Assembly: GCF_003626595.1 (NCBI RefSeq)
Contig: NZ_RBAK01000006.1
Location: forward strand, 1-64,000
DNA from: Micromonospora endolithica
GTDB taxonomy: Bacteria > Actinomycetota > Actinomycetes > Mycobacteriales > Micromonosporaceae
Length of the DNA stretch: 64,000 nucleotides
Reading direction: 5' to 3'
The translations under genes and the position numbers were made by a program. Within the stretch, counting starts at the first letter, position 1. Each line of letters starts with the position of its first letter. Below, one piece after another: positions 6,866 through 15,880 of this stretch. Under the pieces are notes generated by a model that searched no databases, had not been told where the DNA came from, and saw only the letters and a program-made list of their open reading frames with translations.

Positions 6866-7906
6866 TTAGTTCTGTCGGCGCCGGATCCACCAGAAGCAGG
6901 TACCGGCCAGCGCCCCGGCGAGCACGAGGAAGATCCCGGTTTCCATCCACTGCAGGAGCCAGTAGTGGCTCGCGGGGTGGTAGGTGACTGTCTGGTGGAG
7001 GTTGTCCTTGGCGAGGCAGGCACCGATCTGGCTCAGGTCTGGGGCTTCGCCCTGGCTATCTGGGAAGCATTCGGGGTAACTCTCGATGCGGACCACCTGG
7101 CCGGCCGAGTTCTTCACGGGCGGCTGGGACGTTAGCCACGCGCCCCGCGGTACTGGCAGGTCGAAGTGGAATTCTGTCTGTGTGCCCCGAAAGTCGTGGA
7201 ACTGGCTCGTGCTGGCCTGGTTGATCGGGAAGGTGGTCGTGGTCGAGGGCAACAGGTGGGGTCGGATAAGGGCGGGTACGAGAATCTGGATGGCGATGAA
7301 CACGGCGAGGGTGATAGCCATGGCCGGCAGAGTGCGGCGCACCAGCAGTCCCAGCGTGGTACCCAGGGCGAAGGTGAACGCGGCGTAGCCGAGCGGGACG
7401 ATGTTGCGTGAGGCGAAGGTCATCGCCGCCCACCGGTCACCGTTGAGGTAGTCCAGCGGCCCGGCCCACCAGGTCAGCAGCCAACTGAGGATCGCGGCGG
7501 TGGCGATCGCGGTGACGCCGACGACGGTGAGTTTGACCGCGAGCCACCGGGTGCGCGTCACGGTTTGGTTCCAGGCGATTTGGTGCGTGCCGGTTTCCAG
7601 TTCACGGCCGATCAGCGGCGCGCCCCAGAAGATGCCGATCACCGCCGGTACGGCGATCACGAGGAGTTGCAGGAGCATCAACATGGGCTCATAGCTTCGC
7701 GGCAACTGGCTGAGCTGGGCACCCAACGCCCGCGCCGCGGGGGTTGCTCCGTCGCAGGCGTGCAGCGGGGCGCACGCGGCCAGGGCCGCAGTGTAACTCT
7801 GGTGCATCCGCAACCCGGTGACCAGGAACACGATCGCCGCGGCGGCGAGCAGGGCCAGGCCGGTGAGGGCCTGGGCACGGAACTGCCGCCAGGTCAGCCA
7901 GATCAT
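6866..7906 (-). CDS. ABC-2-type transporter permease
   Basis: The 346-aa protein has about six transmembrane segments: one at residues 12-32 after the typical MIWLTWRQFRAQ start, two pairs in the middle, and one near the C-terminus before RRRQN. A large extracytoplasmic loop of roughly 90 residues with two or three cysteines precedes the last helix. It overlaps the ATPase gene by four bases (ATGA), so the two form one exporter, probably with two copies of each subunit. Substrate is unknown. GntR-ATPase-permease operons of this YtrA-like type often respond to cell-envelope stress or antibiotics (family knowledge). Confidence 0.85.
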   Translation of the reverse strand: MIWLTWRQFRAQALTGLALLAAAAIVFLVTGLRMHQSYTAALAACAPLHACDGATPAARALGAQLSQLPRSYEPMLMLLQLLVIAVPAVIGIFWGAPLIGRELETGTHQIAWNQTVTRTRWLAVKLTVVGVTAIATAAILSWLLTWWAGPLDYLNGDRWAAMTFASRNIVPLGYAAFTFALGTTLGLLVRRTLPAMAITLAVFIAIQILVPALIRPHLLPSTTTTFPINQASTSQFHDFRGTQTEFHFDLPVPRGAWLTSQPPVKNSAGQVVRIESYPECFPDSQGEAPDLSQIGACLAKDNLHQTVTYHPASHYWLLQWMETGIFLVLAGALAGTCFWWIRRRQN

Positions 7907-8811
7907 TGCGCTTCTCCCGTCGGTTGCATCGGGGTACCGGCGCTACCGGCGCCGTGGTCGACGGGCCACTCCAGGTAGGTCAGCACGAGGTCCTCCAGTT
8001 CGAGGCGTTCGGCGGACCAGTCCCCGGCGGGCAGTTCGCTTTCGCTTCGCACGACGAACGTGGACTGCCGGTCGGTGTGCTCCGCCGAGATGACCTTCAA
8101 CCCCACGGGAAGGTCGGATTCCTGGCGCCGCGTGCACACGATCCGGTGGTGCTGTGCAAGCAGATCGTCGGTTTCGCCGGCGAGCCGTACATGGGAGGAG
8201 ACCAGCACGACCAGGTAGTCGCAGACGCGTTCGAGGTCGGAGACCAGGTGGGATGAGAGGATAACGCTGGTGTCGTGCTCGGCGACCGACTCCATCAGGT
8301 GCCGCAGGAAGTCGCGGCGGGCCAGCGGGTCGAGGCTGGCGACCGGCTCGTCGAGGATGAGCAGCTCGGGTCGCTTGGCGACCGCGACGGTCAGGGCGAG
8401 CTGGGCGCGTTGCCCGCCGGAGAGCTTGCCGGCCTTCTGCTTCGGGTTGAGGCCGAGCTGCTCGATGCGGGCCTGTGCGAGCTTGGCATCCCAGGCCGGG
8501 TTCATCTTGGCGCCGAACTTCAGGTGGTCGGCGACGGACAGGCTCGCGTAGGTGGGGGTGCCCTGGGCGACGTACCCGACCCGGGCCAGTTGCACGGCTG
8601 CGCCGTTGGGTTGTTCGCCCAGCACCTCGATCCGCCCCGTGGTCGGCGCGAGCATGCCGCAGGCGATTTTCAGCAGGGTGGTCTTGCCCGCGCCGTTGGG
8701 CCCGACCAGGCCGACGACGTGCCCCGGCGGGAGCTCAAGGGTGCAGTCGACCAGCGCCTGGCGCTGGCCGTATCTCTTGCTCAGCGCGTGGGCTTGCAGG
8801 ATCGCGTTCAT
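7903..8811 (-). CDS. ABC transporter ATP-binding protein
   Basis: The 302-aa cytoplasmic ATPase shows Walker A GPNGAGKTT (residues about 37-45), a Q-loop region (GYVAQGTPTYASLSV), signature LSGGQRAQLALTVA, Walker B ELLILDEPVASLD and a switch His (ILSSHLV). A C-terminal region of about 80 residues after the ATPase core is typical of CcmA/YtrB-type drug or peptide exporters. ATGA overlaps couple it to the GntR gene upstream and the permease downstream. Confidence 0.92.
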   Translation of the reverse strand: MNAILQAHALSKRYGQRQALVDCTLELPPGHVVGLVGPNGAGKTTLLKIACGMLAPTTGRIEVLGEQPNGAAVQLARVGYVAQGTPTYASLSVADHLKFGAKMNPAWDAKLAQARIEQLGLNPKQKAGKLSGGQRAQLALTVAVAKRPELLILDEPVASLDPLARRDFLRHLMESVAEHDTSVILSSHLVSDLERVCDYLVVLVSSHVRLAGETDDLLAQHHRIVCTRRQESDLPVGLKVISAEHTDRQSTFVVRSESELPAGDWSAERLELEDLVLTYLEWPVDHGAGSAGTPMQPTGEAQ

Positions 8812-9197
8812 TTCTCCTCTTCGGCGCTCTCACGCAGGGTGTTCTGGAACATCGCCTCGATCCCCGGCTCGGTCAGGCCCGCAGCGCGGGCCTTGTCCAT
8901 CCAGGCGCGCAGCTCCTGCTGCAGCGGACCGTGTTCGGTGAGCGACGCGTGGCCGAGCGATTGGGTGATGAAGGTGCCCACGCCCGGCTTTCCCGCGGCC
9001 AGGCCGAGGTGTTCGAGTTCGCGGTACGCCTTGCTCACGGTGTTCGGATTGATCGCTACCTTGGCGACCACCTCCTTGACTGTGGGCAGCTTGTCGCCCT
9101 CGGTGAGCAGCCCCAGCAGCAGCGCTTGGCGTACCTGCCTGACGATCTGCAGGTACGGCGCCATACCCGAGCGCGCGTCGACGTGGAAGTCGATCAC
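8808..9197 (-). CDS. GntR-family (YtrA-type) transcriptional regulator
   Basis: The 129-aa protein has an N-terminal winged HTH (PYLQIVRQVRQALLLGLL, then LPTVKEVVAKVAINPNTVSKA) and a short C-terminal helical part of about 45 residues, too short for a ligand-binding FCD or UTRA domain. That defines the YtrA subgroup, which normally represses its own ABC-transporter operon (family knowledge). It is the first gene of the three-gene operon. A promoter should lie in 9198-9260, but no convincing operator was found by eye. Confidence 0.88.
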   Translation of the reverse strand: MIDFHVDARSGMAPYLQIVRQVRQALLLGLLTEGDKLPTVKEVVAKVAINPNTVSKAYRELEHLGLAAGKPGVGTFITQSLGHASLTEHGPLQQELRAWMDKARAAGLTEPGIEAMFQNTLRESAEEEK

Positions 9198-9401
9198 CCA
9201 TAATTCCGTTTCACTAGTTTGCTAGTGGAATGAGGATGCATGAGTGCCGGGTGCGTGTCAAGCGGTGAACACCTGTAATGAGTGTGGAACGCCGATGCGC
9301 AGCAAATGACCGGCGGAGCGGCCGACGACTCGTCCGGCACTTCCGGAAAGGCGACCTCGACGAACAGGCCGCCGCCGGTGCTGGCATAACGCGCCCTCGT
9401 C

Positions 9402-9917
9402 GTGGAATACCGCGGCCGGAACGCACTCGACGGGACCCATCCTGATATGCCGCGATCCGGGCGCTCCGCCCTCGTCGTGGTAACAGGCTGTAGTCAGCTG
9501 GTATGCTCGGTCAATCCGACTCTGACGCTGCAGCTGCCCGGCGTCAATGCCGATCAGACGATCGCCTTCACCCACGATGTCTGGTTCGAGACCAGCTGCA
9601 CCACTGTTGGATTCCTTACTTCGACAGCATCGCCACAGCCGGTAACGATCAAGCGCAATCCGCCGTGGACGCTCGCATGGGTGACGGCAGGCCCGCTCAT
9701 CCTGCGCCACGGGCAGCCGTCCGTCCTAGAACTCGAAGTCGGCGGACCGTCAACGGGGTCCACGGCCGTCCTTGGGATCGATGCCCCGTGGTATGCCCGT
9801 GAGTGGTTCTCGGGGCTCCCCATGCCGGTCAAGCCGGGGACAATCCTGGTCAAAGTTCCCCTTACGCCGCATGACATCGTCTCGGGAACCTTCCAAGGGA
9901 TCCTGACCGAACCGGGA
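9402..9917 (+). pseudogene. truncated beta-rich hypothetical gene
   Basis: From about 9480 to 9917 the + strand reads like a real, mostly beta-strand protein (NPTLTLQLPGVNADQTIAFT, VTIKRNPPWTLAWVTAG, APWYAREWFSGLPMPVKPG). At 9918 the reading frame enters repeat R1, which is shared with 38.9 kb, so the original 3' end is lost or was never here. The start is uncertain; GTG 9402 is the first possible codon and its first 25 residues look non-coding. No family was recognised. Confidence 0.35.
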
Positions 9918-10567
9918 ACTGGGGGAGCGGGATGGGAGCAGACGGGTGCACTGAACGGCGTTGAGCAGTGTTCAACGGCCTTCAACGGCATCCAACTGCA
10001 CCCACCCCGACCTGCACGTTCTCGTTCCCGCAGGTCAGGCTCCGTGCGGCGTCCCGCTTCACACCGGAGTGCTCCACGGTTTCGCGCACCAGTCGACGAC
10101 ACTCTATGTCCCCTGGTGGGGGAGTATGCGCAGGTCACGGCGGTAAGGAGCCGCAGGATGGCTTGGTTTTGCAAGTGGGAGCAGAACGGGTGCAGGTTGG
10201 CGAAGTGGTCACCCCGCCCGAAGTGCTCACCGGCACTGGGCAGAGCCGAGAGCTCTGACCTGCGGTGATATGGGCGAGCGGCCGGCGTGACCTCCCAGAG
10301 AACGCCGAAGTGTTCAGCGCTCGCTGCTCTCCGCCTGGTTGGTGGCGGCTGTCGACGGAGGCCTGCCGACGATAATCACGCGGCCAGGCCGCACCGATGT
10401 ACTGCTCTGGGTGGCGTCGTGGTGGCGTCGATATGGATACCGCTTCCTGAGACCCGAATCCCACCCGCAAGCCGCTCAGCAGGGCTTCCTCGACATGATC
10501 ACCTCGGCGCGCCCGAAAGCATCAGCACCGGAGACGCCGCTTCGCGGACCGGCGACATCCGCTCATG
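9918..10567. repeat. repeat R1, copy 1 (second copy at 38890-39531)
   Basis: About 640 bp are similar to 38890-39531, with long near-identical stretches (around 10284-10560 versus 39258-39525). It starts with an arm-like pair (GGGGAGCG-N3-TGGGAGCA at 9922-9940), a Val-att-like region without the T arm, and a second pair at 10176-10194. I see no gene in it. It looks like a decayed attachment region. Confidence 0.8.
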
Positions 10568-10585
10568 CCGATGAGCGGAAGACCG

Positions 10586-11020
10586 TCATGCTCGATGACT
10601 AAGCTCGTAGGCGCGGATCACTCGGACCGTGGGATCGGCGCTCTCGGGAGTCCGTAGCCGATCGGTCAGAAGGAAATCGGGCAGGGTGAACCCGGCCGCG
10701 TGCTCGTGCTCGGACAGCACGAACGTTCCGCCGCGCCACTCGGGCTGCCATCCGTGCTCCAGTGCGTGGCTGATGACGGTTCGTACGTCGGCCGGCGTCG
10801 GATAGGCGCCGTCGGTGGCGCATGCCCCCCATGGCGCTGGCCAGGCGACCGATAGCAGATCCGCCTGGAGTGCCTGGCTCGTCTTCCCAGCGCCCCACAC
10901 CCGCAGCCGAATGCACCGGTGGCAATCACCGCTGCCCTGCACGTGCCGGATCTCCGCACGCCACACGAAGGTCCGTGCACCGATTCGCATCTGCCGCAGT
11001 CGCGTCCGCACGTGGGTCAC
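10586..11020 (-). CDS. conserved hypothetical protein, 144 aa
   Basis: I choose GTG 11020, about 11 bases after a GGGGAAG ribosome site; ATG 10990 is an alternative without a visible site. The protein begins RIGARTFVWRAEIRHVQGSG and contains CHRCIRLRVWG, AWPAPWGACA, VRTVISHALEHGWQPEWRGG and a LPDFLLTDRL tail. The ordered, Trp-rich pattern is one I associate with small stand-alone actinomycete proteins, possibly of an immunity or anti-toxin type (uncertain). It follows the XRE regulator gene at 128 bp, in the same direction. Confidence 0.65.
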   Translation of the reverse strand: MTHVRTRLRQMRIGARTFVWRAEIRHVQGSGDCHRCIRLRVWGAGKTSQALQADLLSVAWPAPWGACATDGAYPTPADVRTVISHALEHGWQPEWRGGTFVLSEHEHAAGFTLPDFLLTDRLRTPESADPTVRVIRAYELSHRA

Positions 11021-11148
11021 CTCACGGTCGATCTTCCCCGGTCCGCCGCGACCCGCCAAGGTATTTGCCTGCGATACCTGCCGCCGATCGAGTCGCCTGG
11101 CGTGCACGCTCATGCCGCGGATCGGGACGCGGATCGGTCACCTCTGCG

Positions 11149-11526
11149 TCACGGCTGTCGAGCATCATCGTGATCATGACTGCCTGATCTGAGCTCCCTC
11201 GCAAGCGTGACCAGCTGTCGGACCTGATCCGGTGGAAGCCAGCTGGCGACAGCTACCAGGCTGCCGATCTCCTGGGTCGCTTCGGAAGATCCTTCCCTCC
11301 GGGGAACATCGTCGACCGGCAGCCCCGCGATCACGAGGAGGTCAGCTACCGGCAGTTGCATCGCAGGCGCGATGTCCTGGAGCACTTCCAGATTCGGCGG
11401 GATGGCGCCACTCAGAAGTTGCCGGATCGTCGATTCGGCTCGGCCAGAGGCACGGCTCATCGCTTGTGGAGTGGGACGACGGTTTGCCACGAGACCACGC
11501 AGGACCACCGCGAAGTCAAGGCTCAT
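11149..11526 (-). CDS. XRE-family HTH regulator
   Basis: The 125-aa protein (ATG 11526) starts with an XRE helix-turn-helix at residues about 1-65: FAVVLRGLVANRRPTPQAMS, then GRAESTIRQLLSGAIPPNLEVLQDIAPAMQLP. A flexible linker and a short helical tail (WLPPDQVRQLVTLARELR) probably serve dimerisation. It is the promoter-proximal gene of a two-gene cargo between repeats R1 and R2. A repressor of its own operon is the likely role. Longer in-frame upstream sequence falls into the repeat and is not counted. Confidence 0.75.
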   Translation of the reverse strand: MSLDFAVVLRGLVANRRPTPQAMSRASGRAESTIRQLLSGAIPPNLEVLQDIAPAMQLPVADLLVIAGLPVDDVPRREGSSEATQEIGSLVAVASWLPPDQVRQLVTLARELRSGSHDHDDARQP

Positions 11527-11593
11527 CCGGAACAGGTTACCCGCGTGGACATACTGGTTGATCGACGTGGCGCGTCTCGGCTCACTGTCATGT

Positions 11594-11936
11594 CGCTGAT
11601 AAGGCGCGGCATGCCTGAGCTTGTCGGTTTGACGAGCCGGCCGTGGGAGCAGAACGGGAGCAACTGAACCCACCGATCGCCAACCGGGCGGCGGCGTCAG
11701 CTAGGACGCTTGGGCAAGCGGCCAAGGTGTCTGACGAACGACGTGCGGGACGGTCCGACGCAGCCTGGAGGCCGCAGCCCGGTCGCGAGCCCCTGATCGG
11801 GGGGAGCAGGTTGGGAGCAACATGATGCGTTGAACGGCTCTGAACCGCACCGAACGGCAACTGACCGCATCCAACTACACCCACCCCTGCCTGCGGCTTC
11901 GCGTTTTTGCAGGTCAGAGTCGGTGCGGCGTCCTGC
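11594..11936. repeat. repeat R2, copy 1 (second copy at 40432-40773)
   Basis: 343 bp are nearly identical to 40432-40773; one extra G near 11801 accounts for the length difference. It contains two arm pairs, TGGGAGCA-N3-CGGGAGCA at 11644 and GGGGAGCA-N3-TGGGAGCA at 11801, and leads directly into tRNA fragment B. No gene is seen in it. Confidence 0.9.
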
Positions 11937-11979
11937 TTCACACCGAAGAGGTCACTGGTTCGATCCCAGTATCGCCCAC
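11937..11979 (+). other. tRNA-Val(CAC) 3' fragment, attachment site B
   Basis: Same 3' tRNA segment as at 5904: anticodon loop end, T arm and acceptor strand up to CGCCCAC, here followed by GCAGG instead of CTTGG. To its left are TGGGAGCA-type arms (element 2), to its right GTACAGCAG-type arms (element 3), so it is a hybrid junction of two elements. Confidence 0.85.
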
Positions 11980-11986
11980 GCAGGTC

Positions 11987-12020
11987 AAAGGCCACTTCCC
12001 GGCTTCGGGAGGTGGCCTTT
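11987..12020 (+). terminator. terminator after att fragment B
   Basis: Inverted repeat AAAGGCCACTTCCC / GGGAGGTGGCCTTT, 14-bp stem with one G-T pair and a 6-base loop, ending in TTT. It lies 8 bp after the tRNA fragment and can stop transcription from either side. Confidence 0.75.
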
Positions 12021-12028
12021 CTGCTTGG

Positions 12029-12050
12029 GTACAGCAGCTTTGTACAGCAG
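12029..12050. other. arm-type direct repeats (GTACAGCAG pair), left end of element 3
   Basis: GTACAGCAG at 12029-12037 and 12042-12050, a 13-bp period, between the terminator and the 3' end of int. The same pair occurs at 24088-24109 near the right end. Confidence 0.6.
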
Positions 12051-12056
12051 TTCTCG

Positions 12057-13276
12057 TCAGCGGCTCAGGGAGTCGCCGAGGCGCTTGAGCGCTTCTCTCG
12101 TCTTTGTCGATGTCACCTGCGCGTAGATCTCCATCGTTACCGCGAAGCGGGCGTGCCTCAGCACCTGCATGGCGACTCTGGGGTGAACGTCGAGGTCGGC
12201 CAGGAGCGTGGCGCAGGTCCTTCTTGCGTCGTGCACGGTGATCGGCGTGACGCCTGCCTTCTCGCACCTCGTCTGCCACGACCGTTGAAAGTTGCGCGGC
12301 TCGATGGGTGTGCCGTAGCGGGTGGTGAAGACGAGTCCGGTTTCGTGCCATGCCTTGCCGGCGGCTGCTTCTGCCTCGTCGTGCTGTTGCTGTCTGAGCT
12401 TGAACGCGGTCAGGCAGATGTCGGGCAGGGGGAGGGTGGCGTCGGATGCCTGGGTCTTGGTGTCGCGGTGCAGGAGCTGCCCGCGCACGCGTTAGAGCTG
12501 GCGGCCGATGGTCAGCTCTCCGGCGTCGAGGTCGACGTCCTCCCACGTCAGCCCGAGGGCTTCGCCCTTGCGGAGGCCGGTGACGAGGACCAGGGCGTGG
12601 CGGCGTAGAGCGGGTCCTCGTCGGCGCGGGCCGATTCGAGGAACTTGCGCGCCTCGTCGCTGGACCACGACTTGCCCCGCCGCCGGCGGACCGTGGCCAT
12701 GGTGACCGCGATGGCGGGGTTCTTGGTGATGAGGTCTTCGGCCTGGGCGTGGGTGAGGGCGGCCCGCAGCGCGGCCCGGATGTCGCTGACCGTTCGGGTC
12801 GACGGGATCGCTTGGCAGCAGCGGCCGACCGCGCAGCAGCGGCGCTTGTGCTTCGGGCGGGCGGCGTCCTTGCCCTGGGCGCAGCACTGGCAGGTCCGGG
12901 CGACCTGGTTGATCCAGGTCTGCACGTCGCGTGACTGGAGCCGGTCGAGCCGCTTCGCGCCGAGGCCGGGGGCGATGTAGCGGCGAACGAACGTCTCGTA
13001 CGTGGCGTAGGTCAACGGTGCCCGGTTCGGCTGGATGATCTCGGTGAGCCAGTAGGTGAGGAAGCTGCCAACCGTGGGGACGCTGGTCGCCACCGGCCCC
13101 TGCTTCGCCTGCTGGTGCAGCCTGATCCACTTGTCGTGGACGGCCTCGCGGGTCTTGCCGTAGACGTACTTGCGGGTGCGCCGGCCGTCGGGCTTGGTGA
13201 CCCAGACGTACGCGGCGAAGCCGTTGCGGTACGGGAAGATAGACCCTTCGCCGTTGGCACGGGCGCGTCCGGGCAT
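12057..13276 (-). pseudogene. int: tyrosine integrase, broken by a frameshift and a nonsense codon
   Basis: Joined across frames, the sequence gives a normal AICE integrase of about 400 aa, starting ATG 13276. It has an N-terminal AP2-like arm domain (EGSIFPYRNGFAAYVWV), a SAM-like domain with a Cys-rich insert (CQCCAQGKD, RRCCAVGRCC) and a catalytic domain with TGLRKGEALGLTWED, VHDARRTCATLL and LRHARFAVTMEIYAQV. Two lesions are seen. Near 12597-12603 one base is missing, so LYAA-TPWSSS replaces the frame that continues ALVLVTGLRKGEA. At 12492-12494 a TAA stands where the family has Gln or similar before RVRGQLLHR. Even if the frameshift were a sequencing error, the nonsense codon would remain. 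Confidence 0.85.
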
Positions 13277-13472
13277 CAGGCGGCCTCCTGCGTTCGACCT
13301 GCTCGCGGATGTAGTCGTCGACCCATTCGGGGAGGATGCGGCGGTACTTGCCGTCCTTGACGGAGCGCAGCTCGCCGGTGGCGATCTTCATCTTGACCTT
13401 GGAGATGCCGAAGCCGAGCAGGACGGCGACCTCGGCGGGGGAGTACCAGCGCGGGGTGAGATCTCTGGTCAT
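13276..13472 (-). pseudogene. xis: excisionase, frameshifted near its C-terminus
   Basis: The N-terminal 58 residues form a typical Xis/HTH_17 domain: PRWYSPAEVAVLLGFGISKV, IATGELRSVKDGKYRRI, LPEWVDDYIREQVER. The reading frame then misses the TGA that would overlap the int start (TGATG at 13278-13274) and stays open through the integrase region. A one-base shift just after EQVER would restore a normal QEAA-stop ending. The DNA-binding domain itself is complete, so the protein may still bind DNA with an aberrant tail. Confidence 0.7.
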
Positions 13473-15026
13473 GCGGCGGCTCCGATGAGCCAGGTTTCGT
13501 GGGCGAGTTCTTCCCGTCCGATGCGTCTGCTCTCGCGTCGCTGCCGGGCGACGGTGTTGGCGAGCAGGGCGTCGCCTTCGGTGAGCCAGCCGGACCCGAT
13601 GTAGGTCAGAGTGCCGACGCTGATCGTGTCGGCCGGTTCGTCGTCCTCTTCGCGGCGGTAGGTGGCGCGGGTGGCGCGGAGCTGGCCGAAGGTGACGGAG
13701 TAGCGGCGGGCCTTGGTGAGGAAGTGGCCGCCGAATCCGAGCATGTGCGCTCAGCGCCGCAGTCCGGTGTAAGCGTTCGGTTTGGTGTCAAGGCTGGCTT
13801 GACAGTGGTCGCCGGTTGCGGCGCCGCCGGTCACATCGGTGTGGGTGGGGCGGCCGAGGTGCCAGCAGGCGTCGATGAGGCGGGCGACGTGGTCGCCTCC
13901 GGGGTCGGCGTAGTCGTCGATCGTGGCGGTGGTGAGTCGGGTGGAGGAGTGGCCGGTGGCTTCGGTGGCCTTGGTGGCGTACTTGGCGAGGTAGGCGGCT
14001 ACCTTGCCGTCAGTCAGCTCGCCGCCAACGGTGTTGATGCGTCGGACGTCGACCTGCTCGCCCCAGGTGACCAGCCAGCCTTGCGGCTGGTCGGGGTGCG
14101 GGGGTGTGGTGACGGTGATCTGCCGGGCGGCGGCGTGGACGGCGGCCTTCAGGTCGTCGACGGTGATGCCGGCCGGCGGCGGTACGAGGGCGTCCGGGTC
14201 GTCGGGGTCAACGCCGTCCAGGCGCAGCAGGACGTGGAAGTGCACCGCTCCCCGGCGTTGCATTTCGGCGACCTTGCCGTGGGACACCCGCACGGGCGGC
14301 ACCGAGCGGACCTTGCCGGAGGCGGTGACAATGCCGACCTTCGGGATGCCGCGTCGACGGCACGTTGCGCCGACGTGGCGTTCGGCGGCCTGCTTGGTGC
14401 GTCGCCACAGCTCGCCGAAGAAGTGGTTCCAGACGACCTGGTGGGCGTGGTCGTAGCAGTCGAGGCACAACGGCTGCCCGAGCCGCGGATCGTCGGCGGC
14501 GTGGCGGGCGAAGCACGCTACGGGCTGCCCGTGCGGGCAGGCTCTGGCGTTGCTGCGGGCGTGGCACGGTGCGGGTCGGCAGTCGCAGCGCTGCCGGGTG
14601 CGGCAGGTGTGGCGGGCGACGTGCCGGTGGTGGACCGGGCCGAAGGGCGGGGCGGTGAAGGTGGCGAAGACGACCGGGTGCCGGGCGACCGAGGCGGGGA
14701 TGCCCTTGCCGCCGGTCAGGCCGCGACAGACGACTTGGTAGGCGTCGCCCTGGTAGACCCAGGCGCAGTCCGGGCACACCGATTCGCGGCGGTTACCGCA
14801 CGCCTTGTAGAGCGTGCGGTCCGGCAGCTCGTCGGTGTGCAGTTGGCCGGTGATGCGGCCGGTTCCGGTCGACAGCGGCGATGGTGCCGGTGAGGCGGAT
14901 CGGGCGAGCACAGCCGCCGGCGGGGCGGGTGTGCTCCAGCCAGCCGGAGAACTCCGGCGTAGCGGCGCGGTGCAGGACGTGGGCGTCACGACCGGCGGCG
15001 AGGCCGGGGCGGTAGGTGGTGAAGAT
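13469..15026 (-). pseudogene. repSA: RepSA-type replication initiator, disrupted
   Basis: Joined across frames this is an AICE replication initiator of about 515 aa (rolling-circle type). Visible features: YRPGLAAGRDAHVLHRA near the start, Cys/His clusters (CGNRRESVCPDCAW, CRTRQRCDC, CARHAADDP region), the MQRRGAVHFHVLLRLD motif with HFH, the KVAAYLAKYATKATE motif with the likely catalytic Tyr, and a C-terminal MLGFGGHFLTKARRYS. Lesions: a two-base deletion near 14866-14872 (AAVD|TGTGRI) and TGA at 13751-13753 in place of the usual Trp in LRR-W-AHMLGF. The start is also odd: the best ribosome site (AGGAG) precedes ATC at 15026, not ATG. Confidence 0.85.
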
Positions 15027-15562
15027 GGCTGTCTCCTCTTGCGGGGGTGGCAGGGACGGGAGACGAAGCACCCCAGCCGTAGACGCATGTCCGCTGGTGG
15101 TGTTCGTCGTGTCTCCTGGCACCGCCGAGAGGGCGGCTGACGCCGGAGGGCGGAAACGTGATCGTGCCACTTCCCGCCGATGGGTCATGTCCTTTCGCGC
15201 TCGTGGTTTTGGCATCGAGGCCGGCACGGGCGGGGAGCCTGGGATATCGGCATCCGGCGGGTTACCGCAGGCGGCCCCCACCCGTGGAGATCAGCGAATC
15301 CGAGCCATCTTGGACGGCAGCAAAGGCCGTGCTGGGCCGCTCAGCGGATTCGGGGAACCGGCATGGTGGCCGGTGCGATCGAGAGCCGGCGGGGCGTGGC
15401 CCGCACCAGCGGCAGGAAGGCCGCTCGGCATCTTCGACGTCGAGTTCAGCGGTCCGGCGGGAAGGCCGCGCTGGCGTGCTCGACAAGGGTCAGAGTAGCA
15501 CCGGGTGCCGACACGTCAACGCGCCGTGAAACTGCTGTCGAGCCAATCAGGTTCGGCGCTGC
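15027..15562. other. mostly non-coding; one weak small-gene candidate
   Basis: No convincing gene is seen. On the minus strand 15262-15486 a 74-residue frame has a possible zinc motif (CRWCGPRPAGSRSH) like those of small AICE proteins, but the following part lacks the second Cys pair and it may be decayed. The promoter of repSA should lie here. Confidence 0.4.
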
Positions 15563-15880
15563 CTACAGAGGGATGCGGTTGACAACCGATCGCTGGACCG
15601 GACCGGTGTACTCGGTGAGGCTGAAGCGGCGATGCCCATCCGTGGGATGCACGGTGACGGCGACAACGCTCTCGTCCGCGAATCGCAGCGTGAAGACGGG
15701 GTCGAGTTCGCACAGGAATGCAAACGCCTCGCGGTCTTCGCCGCTGTCGCTGACCAGGCGACCATTCGCCTCCCAGCCGCCGGTGGTGGCGGCCATCACG
15801 ATGGCCACCTCGACGCTGTCGAGCAGAGTGGACGAGTTCGCCCACCAGTCCAGCCAGCAGCGGTCCTCGAAGCGGTCCAT
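15563..15880 (-). CDS. hypothetical protein, 105 aa
   Basis: A compact acidic protein starting ATG 15880, MDRFEDRCWLDWWANSSTLL, then alternating strands and helices (VEVAIVMAATTGG, LCELDPVFTLRFADESVV, RFSLTEYTG). Composition is clearly protein-like and unlike the shadow frames around it. The fold may be a small alpha/beta domain. It lies 537 bp upstream of the repSA start, in the same direction. No family was recognised. Confidence 0.55.
   Translation of the reverse strand: MDRFEDRCWLDWWANSSTLLDSVEVAIVMAATTGGWEANGRLVSDSGEDREAFAFLCELDPVFTLRFADESVVAVTVHPTDGHRRFSLTEYTGPVQRSVVNRIPL

Larger units (their letters stand above)
5904..11979. mobile_element. integrase-less integrative element 2
   Basis: The segment is bounded by tRNA-Val 3' fragments A and B in direct orientation. 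Arm-like repeats of the same sequence (TGGGAGCA-N3-TGGGAGCA) lie just inside both ends, at 6021 and at 11801/11644. No recombinase gene is present. Such att-flanked segments are known in ICE biology as cis-mobilizable elements. Cargo: a GntR-regulated ABC transporter, a truncated gene, a hypothetical gene and an XRE regulator. 5.95-6.86 kb holds no intact gene. Confidence 0.6.

Noticed and set aside
12492..13472. Single 326-aa protein starting with the excisionase domain
   Set aside because: After about 60 residues it is the out-of-frame shadow of int. It stays open only because a frameshift removed the xis stop.
13499..14893. 464-aa rightward frame opposite repSA
   Set aside because: Gly/Val/Ala-rich composition without motifs; the other strand has clear RepSA motifs.
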